Assembly: GCA_030432925.1 (NCBI GenBank)
Contig: JAUILT010000007.1
Location: 1-53,875, forward strand
Direction of reading: 5' to 3'
Origin: Bdellovibrionia bacterium
Lineage (GTDB): Bacteria; Bdellovibrionota; Bdellovibrionia; Bdellovibrionales; UBA1609
DNA length: 53,875 nucleotides
Part shown: in pieces, positions 28,637-38,113 of the stretch
How positions within the stretch are numbered: position 1 is the stretch's first letter
How the letters are laid out: each line of letters starts with the position of its first letter
Made by a program: the position numbers and the translations under genes
The notes under the pieces: generated by a model
Databases searched by the model: none
Told to the model about the DNA's origin: nothing
What the model saw: only the letters and a program-made list of their open reading frames with translations

Positions 28637-30400
28637 ATGGAGCAGGATAAAGGCCAAATCAGGTTTGGTGATTTCGTACGTGAACTTAATGTCAGCCAGC
28701 AGCAAATCAGTTTTAACGATCTAGCGGGCAAGCCTAGAGAAGGTGTTGTGACTCAACCACAAAAGCTGGAAGTCTCTGGTAAGGACATCTACAGAATTCT
28801 AGCCCCTTACACCAGTATTCGTTTTATGGATCAGGCTAAGGCCGTTGTACCGTTGGCTATTTATCTGATGTTGTTTCAAATATTCATTTTACGTCAGGGT
28901 GTGGCTGATGCCCTTATAATTTGCGGTGGATTGATGGCTGTAATGGTGGGGTTGATGCTCTTTATGGAAGGACTGAAGTTGGGGTTGATGCCCTTTGGGG
29001 AAACCATAGGTAATATTCTTCCGGTCAAATCTCCACTACCCATCGTCTTATTTATTGCTTTTCTTCTGGGGATTGGAGTTACCTTGGCAGAGCCGGCCAT
29101 TGGGGCCCTTCAGGAGGCTGGCAAAATTGTGGATCCCGAAAAAGCTCCCTACCTATGGTCTTTGCTCAATCAACACACCTCGAAGTTGGTAACAGTAGTG
29201 GGGATTGGCGTGGGTTGTGCGGCCGTTCTTGGCACTTTGCGATTTGTCTATAATTGGTCTTTGAAACCCATGATCTATGCAGCTTTGTCCCCATTGCTGC
29301 TATTGACGGCCTATGTGGCGCTGACTGATCTTGAGTTGGCAAAAATCATTGGACTAGCCTGGGACTGTGGAGCAGTGACCACTGGTCCGGTGACAGTTCC
29401 TTTAGTTTTGTCACTTGGTATTGGAGTGGCCTCTGCTGTGGGAAAAGGGGAGTCCTCTTTGAGTGGATTTGGAATTGTGACACTGGCATCATTATTTCCA
29501 ATTATTGGAGTGATGTGTTTGGGAATCTGGCTATCGAGTGCCGTAACTCCTCAGGAAATTATCGCTGCTGCCCAAGCCATGGGTGGTTCCACCCTTGAAC
29601 CTACTTGGCATGAGCAGACACCTTGGGTTGAAGTAATTCTGGCTGTCCGAGCCATCGTGCCACTCGTGATTTTTCTTTATTTGGTGATGAAAGTCATTTT
29701 GAGAGAAAAGGTTCGCAATGCCTTTATTATCAGTTATGGAATTTTACTGGCCGTTGTGGGTATGGGAGTTTTTAATGTGGGGTTGACTTATGGGCTTGGG
29801 ATGCTGGGAAACCAATCAGGATCACTAGTTCCTGCGGCTTTTGCCACTATTGATGCTGTTCCAGAATCTCCCTTATATTGGTATGGAATCGGTCTTTTTA
29901 TTGCCTTGGCCTTTGCTTACTTTTTAGGATTTGGATCTACAATGGCAGAGCCTGCATTGAACGCTCTTGGAATGACCGTGCAAAATCTGACTAACGGAGC
30001 TTTTAAGAAGTCTCTGTTAATGTATGCGGTGTCTTTTGGTGTGGCTGCTGGAATTGCGATAGGTGTGGCAAAATTGATTTTTAACCTACCTCTCGCTTGG
30101 ATGTTGATCCCCGGTTATATACTGTTGTTACTATTAACCTGGCTATCGACAGAGGAGTTTGTCAATGTGGCCTGGGACTCAGCAGGTGTGACCACGGGGC
30201 CCGTCACTGTGCCACTGGTTTTGGCAATGGGCCTTGGTTTTGCTAATGCCACAGGAGCTATTGAGGGCTTTGGAATTCTCTCTATGGCTTCACTGTGTCC
30301 GATTATGTCTGTTTTGATTACGGGTCTTGTTGTTCAGCACAAGGCCAATAAGAAAAAAGCTGCGGTAGAAAATGGAGCCGCTCAACCACAACCTGCTTAA
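28637..30400 (+). CDS. Tandem DUF1538 membrane protein (putative transporter)
   Basis: Two homologous multi-TM halves (GVTLAEPAIGALQEAG / GSTMAEPALNALGMTV; WDCGAVTTGPVTVPLVLSLGIGVA / WDSAGVTTGPVTVPLVLAMGLGFA). Confidence 0.8.
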   Translation: MEQDKGQIRFGDFVRELNVSQQQISFNDLAGKPREGVVTQPQKLEVSGKDIYRILAPYTSIRFMDQAKAVVPLAIYLMLFQIFILRQGVADALIICGGLMAVMVGLMLFMEGLKLGLMPFGETIGNILPVKSPLPIVLFIAFLLGIGVTLAEPAIGALQEAGKIVDPEKAPYLWSLLNQHTSKLVTVVGIGVGCAAVLGTLRFVYNWSLKPMIYAALSPLLLLTAYVALTDLELAKIIGLAWDCGAVTTGPVTVPLVLSLGIGVASAVGKGESSLSGFGIVTLASLFPIIGVMCLGIWLSSAVTPQEIIAAAQAMGGSTLEPTWHEQTPWVEVILAVRAIVPLVIFLYLVMKVILREKVRNAFIISYGILLAVVGMGVFNVGLTYGLGMLGNQSGSLVPAAFATIDAVPESPLYWYGIGLFIALAFAYFLGFGSTMAEPALNALGMTVQNLTNGAFKKSLLMYAVSFGVAAGIAIGVAKLIFNLPLAWMLIPGYILLLLLTWLSTEEFVNVAWDSAGVTTGPVTVPLVLAMGLGFANATGAIEGFGILSMASLCPIMSVLITGLVVQHKANKKKAAVENGAAQPQPA

Positions 30401-30418
30401 ACTCAAAGGAGAATAAAA

Positions 30419-30790
30419 GTGGCCAGTCGTAATTTTACAGTTTTAACAGATGCTACTTTGATTACATGTATTGTCGAAAAGGGTCAGGCTGATCATATTG
30501 TCAAGGCAGCACGTGATGCTGGGGCTCAAGGGGCCACAGTGTTCTATGCGCGGGGATCTGGAATCAGAGAGCGCCTTGGAATTTTGGGTGTGGCCGTTGA
30601 GGTAGAAAAGGAAATTATCAATATTGTTGTTTCCAATGAGCAGGCAGATTTTGTGGTGGAAAAAATGTACCTGGCCGGGCAACTGGATACTCCAGGAAAA
30701 GGTTTTATTTACACAACTCAACTGGACAAGGCCGCGACATACATTCCCCCACAGGTGGTGGAAAAAATCGCCCAACAATCCAACGCTTAA
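30419..30790 (+). CDS. P-II-like regulatory protein
   Basis: ITCIVEKGQADHIVKAARDAGAQGATVFYARGSGIRERLGILGV...EKEIINIVV; GTG start; immediately downstream of DUF1538. Confidence 0.8.
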   Translation: MASRNFTVLTDATLITCIVEKGQADHIVKAARDAGAQGATVFYARGSGIRERLGILGVAVEVEKEIINIVVSNEQADFVVEKMYLAGQLDTPGKGFIYTTQLDKAATYIPPQVVEKIAQQSNA

Positions 30791-30805
30791 AGTAAGGTTT
30801 TTATT

Positions 30806-31150
30806 ATGAATAAAATCAACGAATGCAAACTCATCACCTGTGTTCTCCCCAAAGGAAAGGCTATTCCACTTTTGGAGGCTCTGGCCGAAAAAGGGGTTCG
30901 AACGGCTAATTTTGCCTATGCTCGTGGGTCTGATATTGCTGATGTGGCCAAAGGCTCCAAGATTCTAGCCACGGAAGATGAAAAAGAGATTGTCACTATT
31001 GTGGCTGAATCGGTCCAGGTTGGAGAGGAGCTTTTTGACTTTGCCTTTGAAAGGGCCGAAATCCATCAGAGGGGTGGTGGGCTCATCTATATGACCTCTC
31101 TCGGCTTTTCAACACCTTACAAGGTGGAGGGAATGCAGGAGGAGGGGTAG
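30806..31150 (+). CDS. Second P-II-like regulatory protein
   Basis: LITCVLPKGKAIPLLEALAEKGVRTANFAYARGSD...EKEIVTIVA; similar architecture to the preceding ORF. Confidence 0.75.
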   Translation: MNKINECKLITCVLPKGKAIPLLEALAEKGVRTANFAYARGSDIADVAKGSKILATEDEKEIVTIVAESVQVGEELFDFAFERAEIHQRGGGLIYMTSLGFSTPYKVEGMQEEG

Positions 31151-31293
31151 TATAATATCTTGATGATGAACCTGCCCTTTTGCACCCAAAATAAGACTAA
31201 GATCTCCAGTTGAATAAAGCCTTCTTTTGCTCAAAAGACGATGGTAATGTACCTCTGTTTTTACGCACCTGACGGAAAAATGAGGGCTTTTTC

Positions 31294-32076
31294 ATGCTGA
31301 ATATTGATTTGACTGGTCACAGAGCTTTTGTATGCGGAGCATCAAAAGGAATTGGTGCAGCCACAGCCAAGGCTTTTGCTGATTGCGGAGCCCGTGTCAC
31401 TTTGGCTGCCCGAAGTCTTGCAGAGCTCAAACAGATCTGTGAACAATTGCCAGGGGATGGGCACCAGGTCCTGGAGCTGGACCTTGCCAAAACCGAATCT
31501 ATTGAGAAACTTCTCATCTCAACAGAGATTAAAACGGACCCCTACACCATCTTGGTTTGCAATGCTGGTGGCCCCAAGGCCGGTGCATTGGCAGAGGCCC
31601 GTCTAGATTCCTTTGCTGATGGGTTTCAGACTCACGTTCTGGCCAATCAAACATTAGTACAGACTCTGCTACCAGGAATGATCTCTAAAAAGTATGGTCG
31701 GGTGATCAATATCATTTCGACATCTGTGAAAGTGCCCATTCCCAACCTTGGAGTTTCCAATACCATTCGTGGTGCTGTGGCTAGTTGGGCCAAGTCACTG
31801 GCGAATGAGCTGGGGCCTTTTGGAATCACTGTTAACAATGTGTTGCCGGGATTTACTGAAACCAGTCGATTGGAGGCTCTGGTGGAGGCTGCAGGAAAGC
31901 GCCTTGGAAAATCAGAAGACGAGGTGATTGCTCTATGGAAAGGGAGTGTGCCTGCAAGACGGTTTGCCCAACCGGAGGAAACGGCAGTGGCTATTAGTTT
32001 TTTGGCATCCCCCCTGGCATCTTACATTAACGGAATCAACTTGCCGGTGGACGGCGGTAGAACAGGAACGTTATGA
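31294..32076 (+). CDS. SDR-family oxidoreductase
   Basis: AFVCGASKGIGAATAKAFADCGARVTLAAR, NAGG, TSxx...SNTIRGAVASWAKSLANELGPFGITVNNVLPG. Confidence 0.9.
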   Translation: MLNIDLTGHRAFVCGASKGIGAATAKAFADCGARVTLAARSLAELKQICEQLPGDGHQVLELDLAKTESIEKLLISTEIKTDPYTILVCNAGGPKAGALAEARLDSFADGFQTHVLANQTLVQTLLPGMISKKYGRVINIISTSVKVPIPNLGVSNTIRGAVASWAKSLANELGPFGITVNNVLPGFTETSRLEALVEAAGKRLGKSEDEVIALWKGSVPARRFAQPEETAVAISFLASPLASYINGINLPVDGGRTGTL

Positions 32077-33269
32077 AATATGATATCTTTCTGTCCATCT
32101 GCCAATTGGAAGTGGATGGCTATAAGCCCAGCGAGAAAACCATGTTCCAGAACTTTTTTGATCAGGTGGAGCTGGCAGATGAGTTGGGGTTTGGCACAGC
32201 TTGGGTGGCAGAAACTCACCTGTCCACACAGACACAAAAAGAAAATAAAAAACCCGTGGTTCCCCACTTTAATGGTGAGATTGGTCTGAATACGGATATC
32301 TTGCAACTGGCACATAAGGTATTTGCTCGGACACAAAATATTCATATGGGTTCTGCCATTAAAAATATTCTCTGTAATGGTGGTCCTATGGCCCACGCTG
32401 AAGCGATCAGAACATTTTTGAGTTTGCACGGATTGGATAAGTCTGAACGTCGGCGGTTGAACATTGGCTTTGCTTCGGGGCGTTTTGAGTTCTCTAATCG
32501 CCCCTATGGAGTGGTTCCAAGAAATGCTGTCGAAGAGCAGGCTTGGCCTGTGGTGAAGGGCAAGATTCTTTCTCAGGCCACTGAGATATTCTTGAGATTT
32601 CTTAAAGGCGAGAGGTTTTCTAGCCAGCAACTTAAAACCCTTACGTTGACTGAAGCCGATTTTAGAAAACCAGAAGATTGGATGAGTGTGGTGGAAGTCT
32701 ACGGTCAAGATGCCGAGGAAGTTCCGCTCAAGAATTTTTATCATTTTGAAAAAGTGGGTGTGATCCCTTTTGAGGCTCCATTAGACCTTCTGGATCTTAC
32801 TCTAGGAACCCATGATGCCAAAATTCAAAAGATGGCCAATGAAATCCTGCCAGTGGGTGTGTTCAACTTAAGTATCACGCCTCCTGAAATTATTGAAGCT
32901 ACCCACGAACGCATGCAAAAAGAGTATCATCCAGATGGTGGAACCTGGCAGCGTTGGATGATGCCAAGAACTGCCATGATTTTTATGGACGAAAACCCTG
33001 AAAAAGCCAGGCAGTTGGCCACGAGTGCTTGGGAAAACTACTGGAAGGCCATGGAGGGGACTATTGACAATGAAAAGGTGGAAAAAGCCGTCCACAATGC
33101 ACTGGTTGGAAGCCCAAAAGAGGTGATTGAGCAGATCCGGTCCAAGTATCATCCGGAGGACCGTTTGATGTTGTGGTTTGATTTTAACAATCATGATAAC
33201 AGGGCAGTGCAGAACTCCATGCGGATGTTTATGGAAAAGGTTTTGCCTCAGTTGGAGGAGGGAAAATGA
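32073..33269 (+). CDS. LLM-class (luciferase-like) flavin-dependent monooxygenase
   Basis: EKTMFQNFFDQVELADELGFGTAWVAETHLS; RRRLNIGFASGRFEF; overlaps the SDR stop by 4 nt. Confidence 0.85.
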   Translation: MKYDIFLSICQLEVDGYKPSEKTMFQNFFDQVELADELGFGTAWVAETHLSTQTQKENKKPVVPHFNGEIGLNTDILQLAHKVFARTQNIHMGSAIKNILCNGGPMAHAEAIRTFLSLHGLDKSERRRLNIGFASGRFEFSNRPYGVVPRNAVEEQAWPVVKGKILSQATEIFLRFLKGERFSSQQLKTLTLTEADFRKPEDWMSVVEVYGQDAEEVPLKNFYHFEKVGVIPFEAPLDLLDLTLGTHDAKIQKMANEILPVGVFNLSITPPEIIEATHERMQKEYHPDGGTWQRWMMPRTAMIFMDENPEKARQLATSAWENYWKAMEGTIDNEKVEKAVHNALVGSPKEVIEQIRSKYHPEDRLMLWFDFNNHDNRAVQNSMRMFMEKVLPQLEEGK

Positions 33270-33652
33270 GATTGATTTTAGTAGTTCCACTGATGTTGTT
33301 GGTAGGTTGCTCAGTCATTGAAAAAAAAGAAACCCAGCTACAAATTCGGTCTACAGTTTATAAAAACAATCAGAAGTGGAGTTATTGCTATAAAAAAGCT
33401 CTGAGCGAAAATGCTGACCTTGAAGGGGAGCTGGATCTGCAGTGGGATGTTTCTTACAGTTCGGGCCAGGAACAGGTTCAGAATGTCTTCATTAACAGAG
33501 CCAATATCCGCAGCAAAACTCTGGTGGACTGCATGAAAAAGGCTGTGGCTACAATGAGGTTCAACCTTCCTGAGCGCAATGAGAAGAAGGTGTACCGAGT
33601 GAGTTACCCCTTTGTCTTTGATGCCAGCAAGCGTGGAACTTTGAAGAGATAG
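33266..33652 (+). CDS. Lipoprotein, AgmX/PglI C-terminal-like
   Basis: Lipobox MLLVGCS; WSYCYKKAL...GELDLQWDVSYSSGQEQVQNVFINRANI...LVDCMKKAVATMRFNLP pattern. Confidence 0.65.
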   Translation: MRLILVVPLMLLVGCSVIEKKETQLQIRSTVYKNNQKWSYCYKKALSENADLEGELDLQWDVSYSSGQEQVQNVFINRANIRSKTLVDCMKKAVATMRFNLPERNEKKVYRVSYPFVFDASKRGTLKR

Positions 33653-33656
33653 TGTT

Positions 33657-35099
33657 ATGGAAAAACTGCTGAATTTTATCAATGGAGAATATGCCGAACC
33701 TTCCAGTGGACAGTTTTTGGACAACTACAACCCTTCTACCGGTGAAGTGGACTCATTGGTGGCGGATTCCAATGAGATGGATATGATTCTTGCCATCCAG
33801 GCGGCAAATAAGGCCTTTGACAGATGGAAAAAACGACCCTTGAAAGAGCGGGTGGATTATCTGTTTAAAATCTCCGAACTGATTGAAAAGAATGCCGACG
33901 CATTGGCTGAGGCGGAGAGCCGGGATCAGGGGAAGCCTGTTTCCCTGGCCAAAAAAGTAGATATCCCTAGAGCGGCATTGAACTTCCGGTTTTTTGCAGG
34001 CGAAATTTTGCACCATAAAGAGGTGTCCACTGATGTAGACGGAAAACTTTTGAACTATACGCTCCGGCAACCGTTGGGCGTGGCAGGGTTGATCTCGCCA
34101 TGGAACTTGCCGCTATATCTTTTGACCTGGAAAATCGCACCGGCTTTGGCCTGTGGAAACACAGCTGTATGTAAGCCGTCAGAATTCACCTCTAGAACGG
34201 CTTCCATGCTGGGTGAGATTTTTAATGAGGCCGGGCTACCTCCAGGTGTTTGCAATATTGTCCTTGGTCGTGGTGAAACCGCCGGTCAGACCTTGGTGTC
34301 TCATCCAGGTGTGCCTTTGATCTCCTTTACAGGGGGGACAGCAACCGGTGAGAAGATTCTCAAAAGTACGGCCGCTCATTTTAAAAAGGTCAGTTTGGAA
34401 CTCGGTGGAAAAAATGCCACGATTATTCTTAAAGATGCAGACCTTAAAAAAACCATTCCTGGAGTGATCAATGCTAGTTTTTTGAATCAGGGAGAGGTGT
34501 GTCTGTGTGGAGAGAAGATCTTGGTGCAGGAAGAACTCTATGATGAGTTTGTGGAGAAATTTGTTGAGGCCACAAAAGCCATCAAGGTAGGTGATCCTAA
34601 GGATATCAAGACCTTTATGGGGCCTTTGGTTTCTAAACAGCACTATGACAAGGTCACCGGTATGATTGAAATGGCTAAAAATGATCAGGGGAAAATTCTT
34701 GTGGGTGGGGATCGACCGGATCTTCCCGATGACCTGAAGAAGGGTTACTTTTTGAATCCTACCGTTATCACAGATATTTCCAATTGTTCGGAACTGCATC
34801 AAACTGAAGTGTTTGGTCCGGTAGTGACGATTCAGCCCTTCAAATACAGTGCAGATGCGGCCAAGTGGGCCAATAACAGCGAGTATGGTTTGTCGGCAAG
34901 TATTTGGACAGAGAGTCTGACGAAGGCTCATAAACTGGCCCAATCACTGGATGTGGGGACGGTGTGGATCAACACCTGGCTCAATCGGGACTTGCGGGTG
35001 CCTTTTGGCGGCTTCAAGCACTCTGGTCAGGGGCGGGAGGGTGGAGAGCATTCCATTGATTTTTTCACAGAACAAAAAACAGTGAGTTTACAGCTTTAA
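33657..35099 (+). CDS. Aldehyde dehydrogenase, ALDH8A1/2-aminomuconic-semialdehyde dehydrogenase-like
   Basis: NPSTGEV, AGLISPWNLPLYLLTWKIAPALACGNTAVCKPSE, SLELGGKNATII, NQGEVCLCGEKI catalytic Cys. Confidence 0.9.
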   Translation: MEKLLNFINGEYAEPSSGQFLDNYNPSTGEVDSLVADSNEMDMILAIQAANKAFDRWKKRPLKERVDYLFKISELIEKNADALAEAESRDQGKPVSLAKKVDIPRAALNFRFFAGEILHHKEVSTDVDGKLLNYTLRQPLGVAGLISPWNLPLYLLTWKIAPALACGNTAVCKPSEFTSRTASMLGEIFNEAGLPPGVCNIVLGRGETAGQTLVSHPGVPLISFTGGTATGEKILKSTAAHFKKVSLELGGKNATIILKDADLKKTIPGVINASFLNQGEVCLCGEKILVQEELYDEFVEKFVEATKAIKVGDPKDIKTFMGPLVSKQHYDKVTGMIEMAKNDQGKILVGGDRPDLPDDLKKGYFLNPTVITDISNCSELHQTEVFGPVVTIQPFKYSADAAKWANNSEYGLSASIWTESLTKAHKLAQSLDVGTVWINTWLNRDLRVPFGGFKHSGQGREGGEHSIDFFTEQKTVSLQL

Positions 35100-35115
35100 A
35101 AGGAGCAAATAAGCT

Positions 35116-36018
35116 ATGGTGAAAAAGGGAAAGATCGTCGCAGGATGTCTGGCGCCACACCCACCGCATCTTGTGTATGCGGAGAATCCAGAACAAAATG
35201 AACCCACGGCGGAATGCGGTTGGGAGACTTTGCGGTGGGGCTATGAGCGTTTGAGAAAAAGTCTTGCTAAAAAGGATTACGATGTTTTGATTGTGCATTC
35301 TCCTCACTGGCGCACACAGATGGGGACTCATTTTCTGGGTGTTGAAAAGTTCAAGAGTCTGTCTGTGGATCCCATTTTTCCTAATCTTTTTCGTTATCAT
35401 TATGACCTGACAGTAGACGTTCCTTTGGCTGAGGCCATTCATGATGAAGCTAAAAGTTTGGGGCTGGTCACAGAAATGATGCGCAACTCGGACTATCGGG
35501 TGGACTACGGTACCATTGTCAGCTGTCATATGACCAATCCGGATTGGGATAAGCCCATTGTGGGGATTTCTTCCAACGGGGGAGCCCGTTATTTCAATAT
35601 GGATGTCATGCAGGCGACCATGATGAAGCTGGGACAGGCAACCAAAAAAGCTGTGGAAGCGAGTGGCAAGAGAGCCGTTTTACTCTCCAGTAACTCCCTG
35701 TCTCACAGACATTTTGTGGTGGAGAGTCCCGTTGTAGAGGATATGTCATTGGAGCATATCAACAATCACAATCAATACCTATGGGATATGCGCATAATTG
35801 ATTTGTTTCGTACCGGAAAGTGTCAGGAAGTCATGGATATCATGTCCGACTTTACAGAGCAGGCCACCGCAGAAACTGATGGAGGGTCTTTGTCCTGGAT
35901 GCTGAGTGCTTTGGGTATTCCTGACTATCCGGCGACATTGCATGGTTATGGAACTGTGATTGGTACGGGCAATGCGGTGATGGAGTGGGATCCAGTGAGT
36001 CGGGGAGCGAACGCATGA
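35116..36018 (+). CDS. Class III extradiol (LigB-family) dioxygenase, probable catalytic (beta-like) subunit
   Basis: CLAPHPPHLVYAENP and VHSPHW metal-ligand motifs; AETDGGSLSWMLSALG. Confidence 0.85.
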   Translation: MVKKGKIVAGCLAPHPPHLVYAENPEQNEPTAECGWETLRWGYERLRKSLAKKDYDVLIVHSPHWRTQMGTHFLGVEKFKSLSVDPIFPNLFRYHYDLTVDVPLAEAIHDEAKSLGLVTEMMRNSDYRVDYGTIVSCHMTNPDWDKPIVGISSNGGARYFNMDVMQATMMKLGQATKKAVEASGKRAVLLSSNSLSHRHFVVESPVVEDMSLEHINNHNQYLWDMRIIDLFRTGKCQEVMDIMSDFTEQATAETDGGSLSWMLSALGIPDYPATLHGYGTVIGTGNAVMEWDPVSRGANA

Positions 36019-37022
36019 GTGAAGATGAAAAAGTTCAAAATACAGACAATGATGTTCGACAAGACCTTGTGGTCAAAGGTTATGTTCTTCCGGGATTGCC
36101 TCACTTACTTTTAACGCCTGAGAAAAATCCCGGATGGCAGAAATTGAAAAGGGCCTTTGATAAAGTACGAGAAGATTTGGAAAGCTCTGATGCGGAAATC
36201 CTGATTCTTTACTCCACCTATTGGTCCAGTATTATTGGTCATCAGATTCAGGCCCGTCCGGAGCCGGAGTGGGTGCATGTGGATGATCAGTTCCATGCAT
36301 TGGGATCCATTCCTTATAAGTTCAAAATGGATACCGCTTTTGCGGGAGTTCTAAAAACTGCTTGTGAGGAGCGTGGGCTGAAAGCTCGAACCATTGACTA
36401 CCATGGCTTCCCCATAGATACGGGATCCATTGTGGTTCTAAAGTTGATCAATCCAGGCAACCGTTTACCTGTTGTGATTGTGTCCTCCAATATTTATTCT
36501 GATCGTGCAGAGACCATTGTGTATGGAAAGGCCGTCCGCGACGCCCTTGAAAAGACCGGAAAAAAAGCGGCGGTGGTCTCCATCAGTAGTCTTTCCAACC
36601 GGCTTCACACTGAGCCCGTGGCCCCTGAAGATGATCATATCCATTCTAAAAAAGATCAGGAGTGGAATCTAAAGTTTCTGGAGTTTTTGGGTGAAGGGCG
36701 CCTAGAGGATGTCTCTCAGCTGTCTCGGCAGTTTCACCGTGAAGCACGAATTCCCAAAGTCACCAACTTCAAACCGTTTTGGTGGTTGTCGGCTGTGATG
36801 GGTCAGAACAACCTTTATAAGGGTGAGGTCTACGAGTATCAGCCGGTTTATGGAACCGGAGCTGCCATAGTGGGGCTAACCCCGGCCGCCAAGGCTGCAA
36901 GGGACCTTGAGTTTGATGAGGATGATCCGGACAAATACTCAGGAGAGCGCAATGTACTGGGATCCAATCAGGACATGAATGACAATACTTCAGAAAGCCC
37001 CTTCAATGGAGCCGGTCTATGA
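36015..37022 (+). CDS. Class III extradiol dioxygenase-like, probable non-catalytic (alpha-like) subunit
   Basis: Homologous layout (LPGLPHLLLTPEKNPGW) but ILYSTYW replaces HSPHW; start at MSEDEK overlaps the preceding stop. Confidence 0.8.
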   Translation: MSEDEKVQNTDNDVRQDLVVKGYVLPGLPHLLLTPEKNPGWQKLKRAFDKVREDLESSDAEILILYSTYWSSIIGHQIQARPEPEWVHVDDQFHALGSIPYKFKMDTAFAGVLKTACEERGLKARTIDYHGFPIDTGSIVVLKLINPGNRLPVVIVSSNIYSDRAETIVYGKAVRDALEKTGKKAAVVSISSLSNRLHTEPVAPEDDHIHSKKDQEWNLKFLEFLGEGRLEDVSQLSRQFHREARIPKVTNFKPFWWLSAVMGQNNLYKGEVYEYQPVYGTGAAIVGLTPAAKAARDLEFDEDDPDKYSGERNVLGSNQDMNDNTSESPFNGAGL

Positions 37023-38113
37023 AGCAGGGCTTTGACGAAAAAGATGTTTACCCCTCCAGCCCTTTTGGGGAGAAGGAGAAAAATATTCCCACAGGTAGGG
37101 ATGTGGAGTGGGAGCCATTGGTGGATTATCGGCGTAACGGAGTTAGTGAAAACACCATTCATGGAGCTATAGCCTGGTATTCTGGTGATCAGAAAATTCA
37201 TTCCTTTGGAGGAAATGTTCTTTGTTACGGGCGTTCCATGATGAAGCCCCTTTATATCAAAGTCTTTGCCGATGAACTAAAGAACACAACCGACTGGAAG
37301 CAAAAGGCCATATCCGTGGCCTCTCACAATGGTATGGCGGAACATGTGGATGCGGCTCAAGCTCTGTTGGCTGAGTCCGAGTGGGGGTTGATGCAGACAC
37401 CTCTAGATTTGCCATTGGTCCAGTTTGGAAGGCAGGTGAGGCGCCCTCGCAGATGGTACAACAACTCCAGTGGTCATCATGCAGCCATATTGAAAGGCTG
37501 TAAGCTCAAAGGCTGGAATCGGGCTGGTTATACATTGCCATCCCATCAGGTGTTCAAAGAGTACATGAAAGTGGTCCGCAGGTATGTCGGCAGTGATTTT
37601 GAGCCATTGAAAATTGCACGGGATGGTGACGGCCTTCCCACAGTGGCTATGACGGTGAATGAGTTAGGACATTGTTACGCAGGTCTTGCGAAGAACCGAA
37701 ATGAAGATTGGATTTGGGAAGCCATGGTCAAAGAACCAGATCTGGTGGGTGGATTCAACCGCTTGGACACTACTATTATCAAATCCTGTGAAGGCAAGGT
37801 GATTGCCAAAGAGGGCGCAGATGGTCTTCTTGGAATGGCTATTGATCACCCAGATTTTCCTGAAGGCTTGGGTGTGGTGATCAAGATTGCCCACGGTTGG
37901 AACCCCCAGGCGACATGGTATGTAGCAAGGGGCATTTTAGGTGCTTTGGGTTTTGACCTTAGGAACCCTTATCCACTCAAACGACAAAAAGCTTTTTTGG
38001 TGCCAGGTATTGTACCTAAAAACTATCTTGTTCAATTAGAGCAGATCCCCACTTGGGATGAGTGGGATCCAGATCATGACCGTTGGTACTTTGGAGATGA
38101 TAATGAAATTTGA
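37019..38113 (+). CDS. L-asparaginase II family protein (COG4448-like)
   Basis: RNGVSENTIHGAIAW...GRSMMKPLYIKVF...ASHNGMAEHVDAAQALL...NNSSGHHAAILKGCK...PSHQVFKEYM. Confidence 0.8.
   Translation: MKQGFDEKDVYPSSPFGEKEKNIPTGRDVEWEPLVDYRRNGVSENTIHGAIAWYSGDQKIHSFGGNVLCYGRSMMKPLYIKVFADELKNTTDWKQKAISVASHNGMAEHVDAAQALLAESEWGLMQTPLDLPLVQFGRQVRRPRRWYNNSSGHHAAILKGCKLKGWNRAGYTLPSHQVFKEYMKVVRRYVGSDFEPLKIARDGDGLPTVAMTVNELGHCYAGLAKNRNEDWIWEAMVKEPDLVGGFNRLDTTIIKSCEGKVIAKEGADGLLGMAIDHPDFPEGLGVVIKIAHGWNPQATWYVARGILGALGFDLRNPYPLKRQKAFLVPGIVPKNYLVQLEQIPTWDEWDPDHDRWYFGDDNEI

Noticed and set aside
32022-32744. 240-aa minus ORF opposite the SDR/LLM genes
   Set aside because: Antisense to a well-supported flavin monooxygenase; composition typical of a spurious antisense frame.
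34236-34943. 235-aa minus ORF opposite the aldehyde dehydrogenase
   Set aside because: Antisense to conserved ALDH motifs; no coherent domain.
35116-37022. Two dioxygenase-like ORFs as AMMECR1/MEMO proteins
   Set aside because: MEMO shares the LigB fold, but linkage with ALDH8A1-like and AmnD-like genes and the alpha/beta motif asymmetry favours the aminophenol dioxygenase type.
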